Source: Ptychodera flava
Taxonomy: Eukaryota > Hemichordata > Enteropneusta > Ptychoderidae
Assembly: GCF_041260155.1 (NCBI RefSeq)
Contig: NC_091948.1
Location: forward strand, 5,593,501-5,657,500
DNA: 64,000 bases
Direction of reading: 5' to 3'
The number at the start of each line of letters is the position of its first letter. Position 1 is the first letter of the stretch. Shown in pieces: positions 46,114 through 58,100 of this stretch. The translations under genes were made by a program, and so were the position numbers. Under the pieces are notes generated by a model that worked only from the letters and a program-made list of their open reading frames with translations, did no database searches and was not told the origin of the DNA.

Positions 46114-49100
46114 GTAAGTAACGTCATAATGAAACTTGGACTTTGTCTCTATTACGCCCTCGAACGTTTGAGAAACAACATGTTCCCTGCCAACCATATG
46201 AAGATACAGGCTTTCCGTCGATAGTCAATGCATATACCACTTTGACTGCAAACATGTTAAACATTTACTGATAATTCAAAAATACAACCTTGGGGAACTA
46301 CTCCGAAAAGGAAGCACGCCGGTTTTCGGCGATTCAGTGTCATGAAAACTAAGTTAAAAAAGTTTATGCCATACCTGAAAGTAGCATGTAAGACATCTTT
46401 TGAAAATGGAAGTTGCTCCCACATTTGTCCTTCATAATCAAGTGTGAAAATCCAGGGTTATAAATATTTACAATGATCTAATATTTACAGATAAAATACT
46501 ATAAAAATGCCAGTCATTATTCGTATGTTGGAAAAAAAGACATTTTTGACAAGAAAAGCCAATGAAATTATGATAACCGTATCTTCAAGATAACTTCATA
46601 TAAATTAATAGCTGCAGACCTGAGAAGAATGATAAGACTATCAAAGTCCGAACATCTGTCAACAACGGACACCTTACTAAAATTACTTGCCTGGGATGGG
46701 GACGAGACGATATGGTGTTCTGAGATCTGCTAACTATTGCTAGCCCAGAACATGTCTGACGATTTAGGAAGGAAATCAACGAAATTAAGTGCTGGAAACG
46801 CTTTCACAGATGTTTCGCTTCCTTCATCGCCCGCTTTTCTTGTCACCTGACAGGCAATTTTCTTGTGAAAGGCGAAGAACCTCGATACTGGCAAAGCACA
46901 ACTTCTCTGAGGAGATGTATGTGGGCGGAGGCTATGACTGTGAGAAAGATGGACGTTTCAAACCCTTGCAATGCTACAATAACGGTATCTGTGGATGCGT
47001 TAACGCTTAGGGAGCATTCGTTATTTACGGGGAGGGGGGGGTCGGTGGAAATCAGGGGGGGGGTTGACTTTTACAAAACCGCTTTTCAGGGGGGGTCAAA
47101 TTTTACAATCAATGATTGAAGGGGGGGGGTCAAATTTTACAAAGGTTTGTGTTGAGTTATGGAAAACAAAATTGACTTTGGAATTTCACCGAAATGTTGC
47201 TTGTGTAACCGATGTTTCGAGACGGCAGAATAATAACCGACCGAAGCTCAGCCAAATTTATTTCTCTAGCAGGGCCAACAAGTCCGAGACTGGCATTAAC
47301 CTCTCTAGAGCAGCAACAGAGCATGTAGCCCTGAGTACAGGTCTGTGTGTTCCTGGCGTATACGGCCTCCACCACGCTGCCCTGCAACGGTCTGTGGAGA
47401 TAACTGGGGTCTCTGCAGCGAGATTCAAAATGGGGATCGCCATGGGTAAACAACTTGTCGAGTATGTTATGTTTCAGAAAATGAGCGGTTTTGGACGTTA
47501 GGAGAAGTCAATCGCATCTTTTCTGGGATTGGTTAGGAGGTAAAGGTAGGCAGGGAAAGGATTTTGCCCCAATAGAGCAGAATTTCGGCCAAAAAGACCG
47601 TTTAGTCTTCATTGCGGTCCAGATCCAGGCCGCAGAGACCTCAAGTCTGTTCAAAGACCATTGCAGGGCTGTGGTAGAGGCCATATAATTGCTGGAACAC
47701 ACGTGCACACACCTGTACGCAGGGCTACACAGCCATGAGGGCACACAGTCCATGTAGCCGACAATGAGATGCAAATGATATGCGGTCAAGGTCTCCTCAA
47801 CTAACTTTCAGCTGGTTCTTCACTTTCTACAAAGGCACAGACTTATTCTACCTGCAACTTAAAACTGATAGTGATTTGTAGCTCATTCTTTACTATTTTT
47901 CATAGTTTTTGATAGCCGGTAACACACACTTCGTGTTCGTGTCGGCTACATGGACGATCTGCCGAAATGAGGAACCAACACACAGTCATATAATGTAACA
48001 AACAACTTCTGTATATATTGTGTCAAATATCGGGGTCTACATACAAAATAGTAAAACCGTACCCAAAACTATAAATATTACTCCATGGTAACAGTAACCG
48101 TACTGATCGACCTCCCGACGGCAGGAGTCGAACACACTTTCAGAACAAAACTCTGTTCAAACCCTTTCTAAATGCTTAACAATTTCTATGGAAAACTTAA
48201 CGGTACCGCAGAGGTACCTCAGACTTGACGACGCGGCTGGGAAACACAAATAGTTCACACGCGACTTTAACTAATGTTCGATGATGAGCACAATTTAAGT
48301 CCCGTGTAATGTCTGCACATGAAAGTCGGCGACAACACACGCAATTCACTGCTAAGCAGCGTCCAGTTCAGCTACCACGGGAGCAGCCATCTTACTAATA
48401 TTCTTAGATCTTTTGTTTACTTCCGGTCGGGACATGCCGAACTAATCTGAAGTCTTACTCTGCTAACTCCGCGCATCGACAAAAGTTCAGTGGAACAATC
48501 ATAAATAATGTTCTCATGACAATCTCAGACATCTGACTGAACTCATAAACGGAATAAAGTTCACAGTTAACACACAATTTGCTGCAGAAAGATCAGCTTT
48601 CAACTTGTGGTGATATTATCATCTTAGCAGTGCGTATATTGCAAATATACGGCACGGCTTTCACTTGTGTGAGCAATGTTCGTTCCATCGACTAAAGTAA
48701 AGTAGAGCATGGCGTAGGGTTTAAATAAACTGTCCGATCCGCACAAAATTCGATCTCTGCCACTCACCGGTTTCTTTACATATCTGCTGACTTGAGTAAG
48801 ACTCAAAATAGAGAAATATCTGACTTAAAAAGCACACGCTGACACTCAAACCTTCCAGTGCCAGTGCAGCATGTAACGTAAAAACTCTCTGGAAAGTTCC
48901 CGTCTTGGACTCCCTAGGTATACAGTGATAACACACAAGAACTCCCAGGCAAAATAGAAAATACACAGGTCCTCCATACATAATCTATGAGAAGCTATGA
49001 ATAATTTCTTTTAAATACAAAACTAGCTAAATCTGTGTATTTATAGATTCTTGATTATTGATATTAATGTACTTGATAAGACTAGGGTAGTTATCAGTGC

Positions 49101-52100
49101 ATGTGTGAGCAAGAAATATGATTTTGGAATTTCACCGAATTGTTAATTCACTATCTTGTCAGAGGAAACTATGAATAATTTTTTTCCATAACATAACTAG
49201 TTAAATCTGTGTATTTATGTACGCTTGATTATTGATATTAATTTACTTGATTAGACTAGGGTGGTAACAAGTGGATGTTTGTGCAAGAAATTTGATTTTG
49301 GAATGTCACCGAAATGTTGATTCACTATCTTGTATATATGGAAACTATGAATAATTTTTTTCCAATATAAAACTAGGTAAATCTGTGTATTTATGTACTC
49401 TTGATTATTGATATTAGTGTGCTTGATTAGACTACAGCGATTACAAGTTCATGTGTGTGCAAAAATTTGATTTTGGCATTTCACCAAAAATGTTGATTCT
49501 CTAGTATGTGAGGAAACTTTTTCAGCCCGGGGCCACAGGGTGCGAAGGGTTAATGAATCAAATCTGATGAATTTTTTTTTTTGGGGGGGGGGGGTCACAT
49601 TTTACAATTGATGAATTGAGGGGGGGTCAAATTTTAGAAATTTGATTTGGAGGGGGGGTCGCTTTTACGTTTCATTTGTCGCTCAAATTCCACCGCCCCC
49701 CCCTCCCCGTAAATAACGAATGCTCCCTTATGGCAACTTTATTTCAAGAACGGCAACTCCTCCGAATAGAGATCCACCTGTTTGTAAAGGTAAAAGGTTT
49801 ACTTTTCATCAAAGTCTCTCAATCTCTGTCTCTGTCTGTCTATCTCTGTCTCTCCCCTCTCTGTATGTCTCTGTCTGTTTGTCTGTCTCCCCTCTGTTTG
49901 TCTGTCGGTCTCTCTCTGTCTGTCTGTCTCCCCTCTGTCTGTCTGTCTGTCTGTCTGTCTCGCTCTCTCTCTCAACATGTCTGTCACTAGTTTTATCCAT
50001 TGTATGTTGATTTCTGACACCGAAATTACATTACCGCTACGTTCATGAGTTACAAATAGTAACCATTATATAAGGGAAAGGAATTGACCATTATTTCTTG
50101 TTTAGAGGGGGCAGAAAAAAGAAATACACACAAGATTTAAACATTTGTCTTCGAAGTCGACAGTGCATGTATATACGTTTTCCCCTAAAAATTCTGCCCT
50201 TTTTTAGAATCTAGTCTGTTGAATAACTTCTTACCAAAATAGCAAGGGAGTCATAAATTCTGCTCCCATCGTTTGTCATTAGTTCACCCTCTCGAGATAT
50301 AATAGTATTTCCCTTAACCCTTGACTCGTCGGAAAATTAGGTCTGAAGCCCGGTCATTGTCCACTGAGTGAAATCACCAGTTCCTGTGATATGGTATGTA
50401 ACAGCGACGCTGAGTGTCCTACGAATTTGAAGTGTTGTGACACGGACTGCGGGAAAACATGTGTCGAACCAAAGCAAGGCAAGTGTTACCTTTCTCTACG
50501 ACTTATTATAACAACATTAATAAGAATAATAATAATGGGTTCTTATATAGCGCACATATCCACAGGTACATGTGCTCAAGGCGCTTTACAATTATTATTA
50601 ACACTGGTCACTGGACCTAATATGATACCACTCAACTTCACATGTGCAGCCAATAAGCGCAGCAGAGCTAAACGCACACATTACAACCACTGTCCTACAA
50701 GGTACCCATCACTCCTGGGTTGGTAGAAGCAATGAGGAATAAAGAGCCTTGCTCAAGGACACAACACCATGGCCATGTCGGGGCTCGAACTCACCATCCC
50801 GTGATCGTGAGTCCACTGCTCTAGCCACTGGCCTATCATTGCCTCCTCCATCGTGTACAAGATGTTACATTCAGATAACTGTACAAAGTGTTACAGTGTT
50901 CGAAAAAAGTGTTCGTGGGAATTTGAGAAGCTGTCAAATGTCCGGGGACAGGGCACTCAAACCCCCGATTTGGGGACAGGTATGAGTGTTCAATGAGGTC
51001 AAAACCGCTGTACATATGAGTATACCCTTGCTGTTCGCATGCGCCTCGCGAGCGTTGAACCAACATGTCTTGGCTTTAGAGGTAACGCTTGTCCGTGACA
51101 ACAAACTAAGATAGTGTTTGTTCTTTAACAACTTTATAGTAGCGATGGTGTCCATTTTAATATGTACCAGTATCGATGTCGGGCACGAACTAGAATGCAG
51201 AGTATGTGTAGTCCTGTCCAAAGACTGTACAAGATATGGATAAGGTCAAGAGTACTACACAAAGTTAAGACCATACAAAATATGGACAAAGAAACAAAGT
51301 CACTCTTTTTTACCTCTTTGTCATATCAAGAAAATTTGGAATATTTACATGAACTCAGACAGGGTATAAAATGACCTTGGTACATAACTGGAAAGGTGTC
51401 AAAAATTACCCCTTTGCTCAAGACGCATGATTTGATCTGTGACCTCCACACAAAATGAACTTCCCTGTTCCGACTTGCTTTCCTATGACAAATAAACATT
51501 GCCAAAATATTAGGAAAACTGCTAAGGCACCGCCAATTAATATTTGATCACAAAAGCTTGCATGAGGTCCAAACTTTTGTGACAGTGTATGTTCTGCCAT
51601 GCATGGTGGAAGTTGTATAACTTGATTTTTTTGGTACAGAAGGTAAAAAATGTTTTCAGTGAATGTTTAATCTTGTCTGGCTGCAAGCAGAGTTAAAGAA
51701 GTGAGTGCACTGTGGACCAGAATTTTAGCGTGTTTCAAGAAGCGAAACAAAAAAAACTACTTTCCTATAAAAAAAATCATGAAATAAGGTAAAAAAAGAG
51801 CGATTTGTCCCTTTAACAGCCAAGTAGGCGAATGGCGCACATCATAGACGCGAAGGAGCGCTATTAAACACTATAAGTGCCTTGGTTGAAAGCTAATACA
51901 GCACTGACAAGGCGATATGTAAAGCCGAGGTGTATGTGCGTAATAAATCGATCTGCTTCTCCTGAATTTCATGTTATGTTACACCAGTTAATGAATGTTT
52001 GACGTTTTGAACTCTTCAAAAACTATCTGTATTTGGTTGACGTAAGGCCGCATTCACAAACACCTGGGGGTGGGGGGGCCGCAGGAGATTCTAAAAAATG

Positions 52101-55100
52101 TTCGCAGATTTTTTCAAATGCCCCTTACAAACTCACAATGCGTTCAGGTCCCCCCTTCTGACTTGCTTTAATTTTGAAGTTCCCATCCCTAGGCCCTAAA
52201 AGATGGGTAAAATGTGGCCGATATGGTGCTTTGTCCAAAAATATTAAATCATAATACATTGGAGTCTATTGGGCAAGCTATTAACATTTTCTCCATTAAA
52301 TACAAGCTATATTTACACATTTATATGTGTTTGATAATTCATGTAAACGTACCTTGCTTGAAGTGGCACGTAAAAAGTGCATGTTTGTACAATAAAATTT
52401 GCTTTTTGGATTTCATCGATAATGTTGATTCACCATACATGGAAGTCTATGAGAAAATTATAAACAATATTTTTCAAATATAAAACTAGTAATATCTGTG
52501 CATTTGCAGACGTTTAGTAATCGATATAAATGTACTTGATTAGCATACGATGGTTACAAATGAACATGAATGTGTAAAAGAAATATAATTTTGGAATTTC
52601 ACCGAAAATGTTGAGTTGTGAAGTCTACGACAAAACTATGAATAACTTTTTCCAATGTAAAACTTACTGTTCATGTGCATATATAGACGTTGGATGATTG
52701 ACATAAATGTACTTGATTAGCATAGGGGGTTACAAGTGCATATATGCACATTTTGAATTTTGCCGAAAATTTGATCCAATGTATATGGGAGTCTATGAGA
52801 AAACTATGAATATCTCTTTTACAATACTTAACTAACTAAATCTGTGCTTTTATAAGTGTTTGACAGTTGATACAAGTGTCCTTGATTCAAATAGGGTTTT
52901 TGAAAGTTCTGATGTGGACAACAAATATGATATAATTGGAATTTCTCATAAAAATTATTATTTCACTTCCAGGGCTCGAAATTAACTTTTTCCCAACTGG
53001 GCTACCATTTTCTGAAGTTGGTAGCCCAGTGGCAATGGCTGGTAGCCCATGCATTTTGTAGTTTTGGGATATTTTTTCCTTAACCAGGCAAGAAAAGACC
53101 TATTTTTCAAGATTCTGCCCATGAAGTGAATTTCTATTCATCTGATGTGAATACTTGCACACCTTTAATACCCGAAGGAAACAGTAATAAGTTATGATTG
53201 GACAGCTGTGACACTCAAAAGTTTGGTGACCTATTGACATCCCGTTTCATACTCAGAGTTGTATGCAAATTTTGATAGTCGCCATGACAACGACTTTTTC
53301 TCATCCGATGAGACAGCAGGGCTAAAAATAGAGCATGGGCTTTCTATGCAGGGGAGGAGACAATAATTTCCGTGTAACTGTGATTGATACATTATGATCT
53401 AAAATATAACATTTTTGTAACATTTTATTAGTACTCAACATACACTATCAGAGAGTGTTGTAAGGTATAGTACTCTTAGTACAAAGTGGGAAAATTACAT
53501 AATTACATAACTGAATTGCATCAGTGAATGCACTAAATGCAACAATGAACATACATGAGTAAATAACTTTGCAAAGTATCTAACTAATCTAATATAGCGA
53601 AATGCATTTCCATCGGCCATCATTTCCTGTGCCTGTCAACGAAGTACATCAGTTCACAGGTTCAGATACTGAAACTTTGCAATTTTCATAACAAAGTTAT
53701 AGTCTGGACTTTCTGTGTCGAGATAGCTGGCTAGTTGGGTATGACTGCATTCAGCTCGTCCCAGTGAAGGACATCGCAAGCCAAGTTCTAGTTCTGACTG
53801 AACTTCATGTCCTAGGCTTTGGTAGTCCGTGTGGGCTACCATTTCATGAATTTTGGTAGCCCCAGGGAAAAGTTGGTAGTCTGTGGACGTGGGACTACCG
53901 CTAATTTCGATCCCTGACTTCTCATGGTAGTCTACATGTAAAGTATTATACATTTTCCTTGACAAAACCTGCTATATCTGTAATATACATGTATATATTT
54001 AAGTGTTGTTACATACTGACTTTTTGGCTGAAATAAGTTTCTCAATACACGATAACAGTGCTCTCTCCACAATTTCAAGCCAAACTATAAATGAAGGTAA
54101 ACATTACAGCTATTGTCCTTTTTGCGATCACATAAGAAAGGTTTGGAAACAGAATGTCAGGAAAACTGGACATATTTGTATTTGTATAAAAGGGACATTA
54201 GGTGTACCCTGGGCAATCAAGTATGTTTTGTTCTGTGTATCGACTGCAGTTTCTTGTTCTACTTCCAAAGCATGCTAGAATAACAAAATTCAGTTTGGCA
54301 AATATATGCAAGTGTAAAGACCATAATCATTGTTATAGATGACAAATTGATTCTCTTCGGAACTTGAATTCAATTTTAAACAGTAACAATACTGACTGTA
54401 AAGTTAAGTGTTAAAGGATAGAACACCAATTAAACGCCTTTTGTAACACTTTTTGAACGCGTCTAGACGTTCAGAAATTTAACACTACGTGTTCAACCAA
54501 TGTTCAATTTTTAACACACGTGTGCAGATTTTGAACACTTCGTGTTCATCAGACATTATATTGAACACCATGTGTTCATATCTGAACACACGTTGCACAT
54601 GAAATGCGTTCAAAAAATTGAACGCATTTACGCGTTCAAAGGGCTGTAACACTTTTTGAACGCATGGACGCCGTTCAACGATAAGTGTGTTAAAGGTTAG
54701 AACACATGATATGCACTTGTTGAACACCTTTAATTTTGGGCGTTCATGGGGTGTTCAAGCCTGGAAATAACAAAACAGACCACTTATATTCAGTAAAATT
54801 ATTTTATTTAAAATACACAAAATCCCTTTGTAAAATACAATTATTTAGTGTCAATTGGGCACATAAACACCGTTGGTGTTTTCCTCAGACAAACTTTACA
54901 AAGTGGCCATATGGCCACTTTGTAAAGTTTGTCAGAGGAAAACACCAACGCTAATTAACACCTTCCTATCAAAACATAAACAAAAGAAAATCCCCATAAA
55001 CACTGTAGATCGTTTTCAAACAATATGAACAAAGTAGTGACAAAACAGGTTTTACTTATAATTGTGGATTACGTTATATATTGATACTTGCAAAAACGTA

Positions 55101-58100
55101 CGAAAACATCTGTTTGAAAAAGCTAAAAATTTGGCTTACTTGAATATATCACATTTTGATAATTCCTTATGTCTTAAAAATGTCTGAAATGTCTTTAATG
55201 TCTCAAAAATACAATTTTGTGTATTTCATCATAACTTGTACATAATATGATTAGGAAAATCCCGGAAACCTGTACTCCAAATATTAAATGAATCGTACTG
55301 GCCGTTTTGAAGAAAACGCTTGGGATGTAAACATTTGAGGATGATGCCACACATTTACCTATGATATAAGGTCTACGTCCTTAACAGCAAAGCTAAAATC
55401 AGTAACAAACCGAGAACAAAGACGTCTTGATCTAAAATATAAAATAATCAAAGATTTGGTAGCAGGCTATGATCAATTAAATGTTACTGGCATAAGCTTT
55501 CAAAGACGTGAAGTCTCCTTCATCAGATGCCAGGGTGCAATGAAGATTTGCAGCAGACAGCGACAGAAAATTCAGAGTGGAAATTTCAGAAAATTCCGAA
55601 ATTTAGAGTGTAATTTTTTTTACTGTGAATTTTCTGTGGCTTTCTGCTTTAATTCTTCATTCCACCATTGCATCTGATAAGGGTGACTACAAGTATTTGA
55701 AAGCTTATTCTCCAGTAACATTTAGTTAATCATAGCGTTCTGGACATAGCTCAGATAAATTCAGAACAGAAATACAGAAACTTATCAATTCAGTTACTAA
55801 CCCTCGAAAGTTCAAATCTACATCAGAGATGAGCTGAGGTTCTCAAGCTTGTTTCCAGACAGCTATCTGTACACTCATATTCTTCAATTTCTGTACCAAT
55901 AGCTTCTGTAATAACTCTTCGATTTCACGTTCATCCAACTTTTCACATCCTGAAAATAATGCAACAATAGATAATATGGCGACATGAGACTTCAAATGAA
56001 AGACAATTTGGCCTTATTAGGTTAAGGAAAAGGGGTGACTTTTGTATACAGTGCCTCTTTTCGTCAATGTTACAAAATATTGGCTTCTTCGTGTCATCAA
56101 CTGATGAAAAGTAAAAGCAAAGCCAACTCTCATATGCTAAAACAATATTCTTCGATGTTTAACTAAAGTTTTAAATTTACATGCGATTGTGGTTACTAAA
56201 AGACATGTTTTAACTGTGATTACGCAGCGGTAATGTGGCATATCGATCGCGCTCGGGTCAAGGGTCATCGCTCCAGTGATGACCCTTGACCCGAGTGCGA
56301 TCGATACCCCATGGCCCAAAACACTGCTGCGTATTCACAGCTAGTGTATGGTCCACCAGCCACTGAAAGAAATAAAGGTTTCTTCACGTAGTTAAGCTTT
56401 TTCAAAGTACAATACAATTAGTTCCGAAGGTTAATAATACAGATGCTTCAAAATCCAATACCTTTTAATATTTTGGAGAGAAAACTTACCCTTTCTGGTC
56501 TTGCTTTCGCACGATCACGACTTCAGCGTGCGCTTACAAGAAAAATGTCGCAACTTCCGTTTTGATGCATCATGGGATAAGAAAGGCACCGAACTGAACA
56601 CCAAGTGTTAAGAAGTAGAACACCTCTTGCACGCCGATGTTAAAATTTAAACGTTCATGGTGATTTTTTTATTTTATTTTCAATATTTCAAAATTTCAAC
56701 CCGTAATAAACGTGTAAAATTATTTTTATACTTCCTTTTTAGAAAAAACATGCTTTCAGCAATTGTAGACCGGAAATATTTCCACTTATTGTGAAATTCG
56801 TTACACCGAAATCCGTGCACGTATGCCGGACAGCGAGGCAGTAGTAAAGTTAATATAGCCATTGTAAAGTAAAAAACACAAAAGATTGTTAATTGTTTCA
56901 CAGTATTGTAAAATTTCTGTGATGCTGAGTTTTTGAACACTTGAAGGAGATAGTTGTTAACACTACGTGTTCAGGTTTAGAACATCATTGTTAATAATAT
57001 GAACACTAGTGTTAACAATATGAACACTAGCCGTTCAAATTTGAACACCGACATGTACATTTTGAACGCGTAAAGACGCGTCTAGCGTCCGGTATTTTTA
57101 CAGTATGACTGTTCACATATGGCTGTGCTAGATTTTTTATCACACTTCATGGAGTAGAACAAGAAACTGGAGTGGATACACAAAACAAAACCACCCAATA
57201 AATTAGCCAAACGTTATAGTTTAAATTGACAACAATACACATATTTCATATCAATCAGAGACAGGTTTGTTTCGAGTCCCCCTCTTTAAGTCCCAAATCC
57301 TTTCAGGTGCTCCCAAACACACCTTTGATATTTTCAAGCGCCCTCGGTCAATTCACACACACCCTCCCGAGGTGTTTGTGAATGCAGCCTCATCCTAGTA
57401 TATTATTCAATATGCATACACTAATTAAATACAGCGAAATATTTCAGATGATTTCAATAACTTCATTACATAAAAAACATAAACAATTATGAAGACGGAT
57501 GAGAAGATGGTAATAGCACCTCATCACATTAAAACACGAAATGATTTCCGATTGCGAATATAAAGTAGCAGGGCATCATCAGGAGCAAATTATTGTAACA
57601 ATTAACTGCAAATTTATTTCTTTGGCAAACTGTTAGTACAATCAATCATGGCAACTAATCGTTTCAAAAACAGAACGTGAAACTGCGAGATCATAATCAC
57701 TATCTCCAGTAAAAATACTTAAAATTTCCCACTTGCTTAATTCTCGTAAAGACAAGGCTTGTTCGCTCAAACAGACTTTATTGGAACACTAGCAGCGCGT
57801 CCGGTCAGCGCAAAAATCGAAACTTCAACCCGCCCAGCATAGTGTGCCTGTTCAGAAATTGTAGTTCAGTGACACATAAGTTCAATCAAATTGCTGCGTG
57901 AAGCATTCAACGATTTGATGCATTTTTGGTAAAACTGGAAAATCTCTTGATATCCCCGTGTTGAAATAATGTGTTGTAAGGTCAAATGTCAAATAGCGTC
58001 CAATAACACCTGAAATTATTGTACTCCGTGTCAAAGTTATTGAAATCCGCACTATAAGATAATACCAGGTATAACCATTGCACACAACGTATTGTGCACG

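Larger units (their letters stand above)
54405..57105. mobile_element. GAACAC/GTGTTC-rich region, possible element
   Basis: At 54410-54760 and 56590-57080 the hexamer GAACAC or its complement GTGTTC recurs every 15-30 bases, often as palindromes such as TGAACACTTCGTGTTCA. Both outer parts carry GAACGCGT and GTCTAGACG/GCGTCTAGCG. Such paired clusters of short motifs at two ends resemble subterminal transposase-binding repeats. Exact ends and duplication not determined. Confidence 0.5.
52046..57389. mobile_element. G-run inverted-repeat element F, 5.3 kb, with nested insertions
   Basis: Left end GGCCGCATTCACAAACACC then TGGGGGTGGGGGGG; right end AGGTGTTTGTGAATGCAGCC preceded by short-C-run units (GTGCTCCCAAACACACC, GCGCCCTCGGTCAATTCACA). 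Flanks TAA/TCA differ by one base. Contains the 174-base tandem repeat (52240-52960) shared with element D, a nested CAGGG...CCCTG element, and a GTGTTC-rich region. Two fold-back elements lie inside (54871-54950, 56213-56340). Confidence 0.65.

Noticed and set aside
47064..47501. 145-codon frame inside element D
   Set aside because: No transposase motif; begins in the G-run subterminal repeats; not conserved in the other G-run elements here.
49676..50020. Frames rich in SLSVCLS or TDRQ
   Set aside because: Generated by the TCTG/TCTC microsatellite.
50766..50851. Functional tRNA gene on the minus strand
   Set aside because: A- and B-box like motifs are present, but the cloverleaf is degenerate and the sequence continues into a SINE body with a simple-repeat tail.
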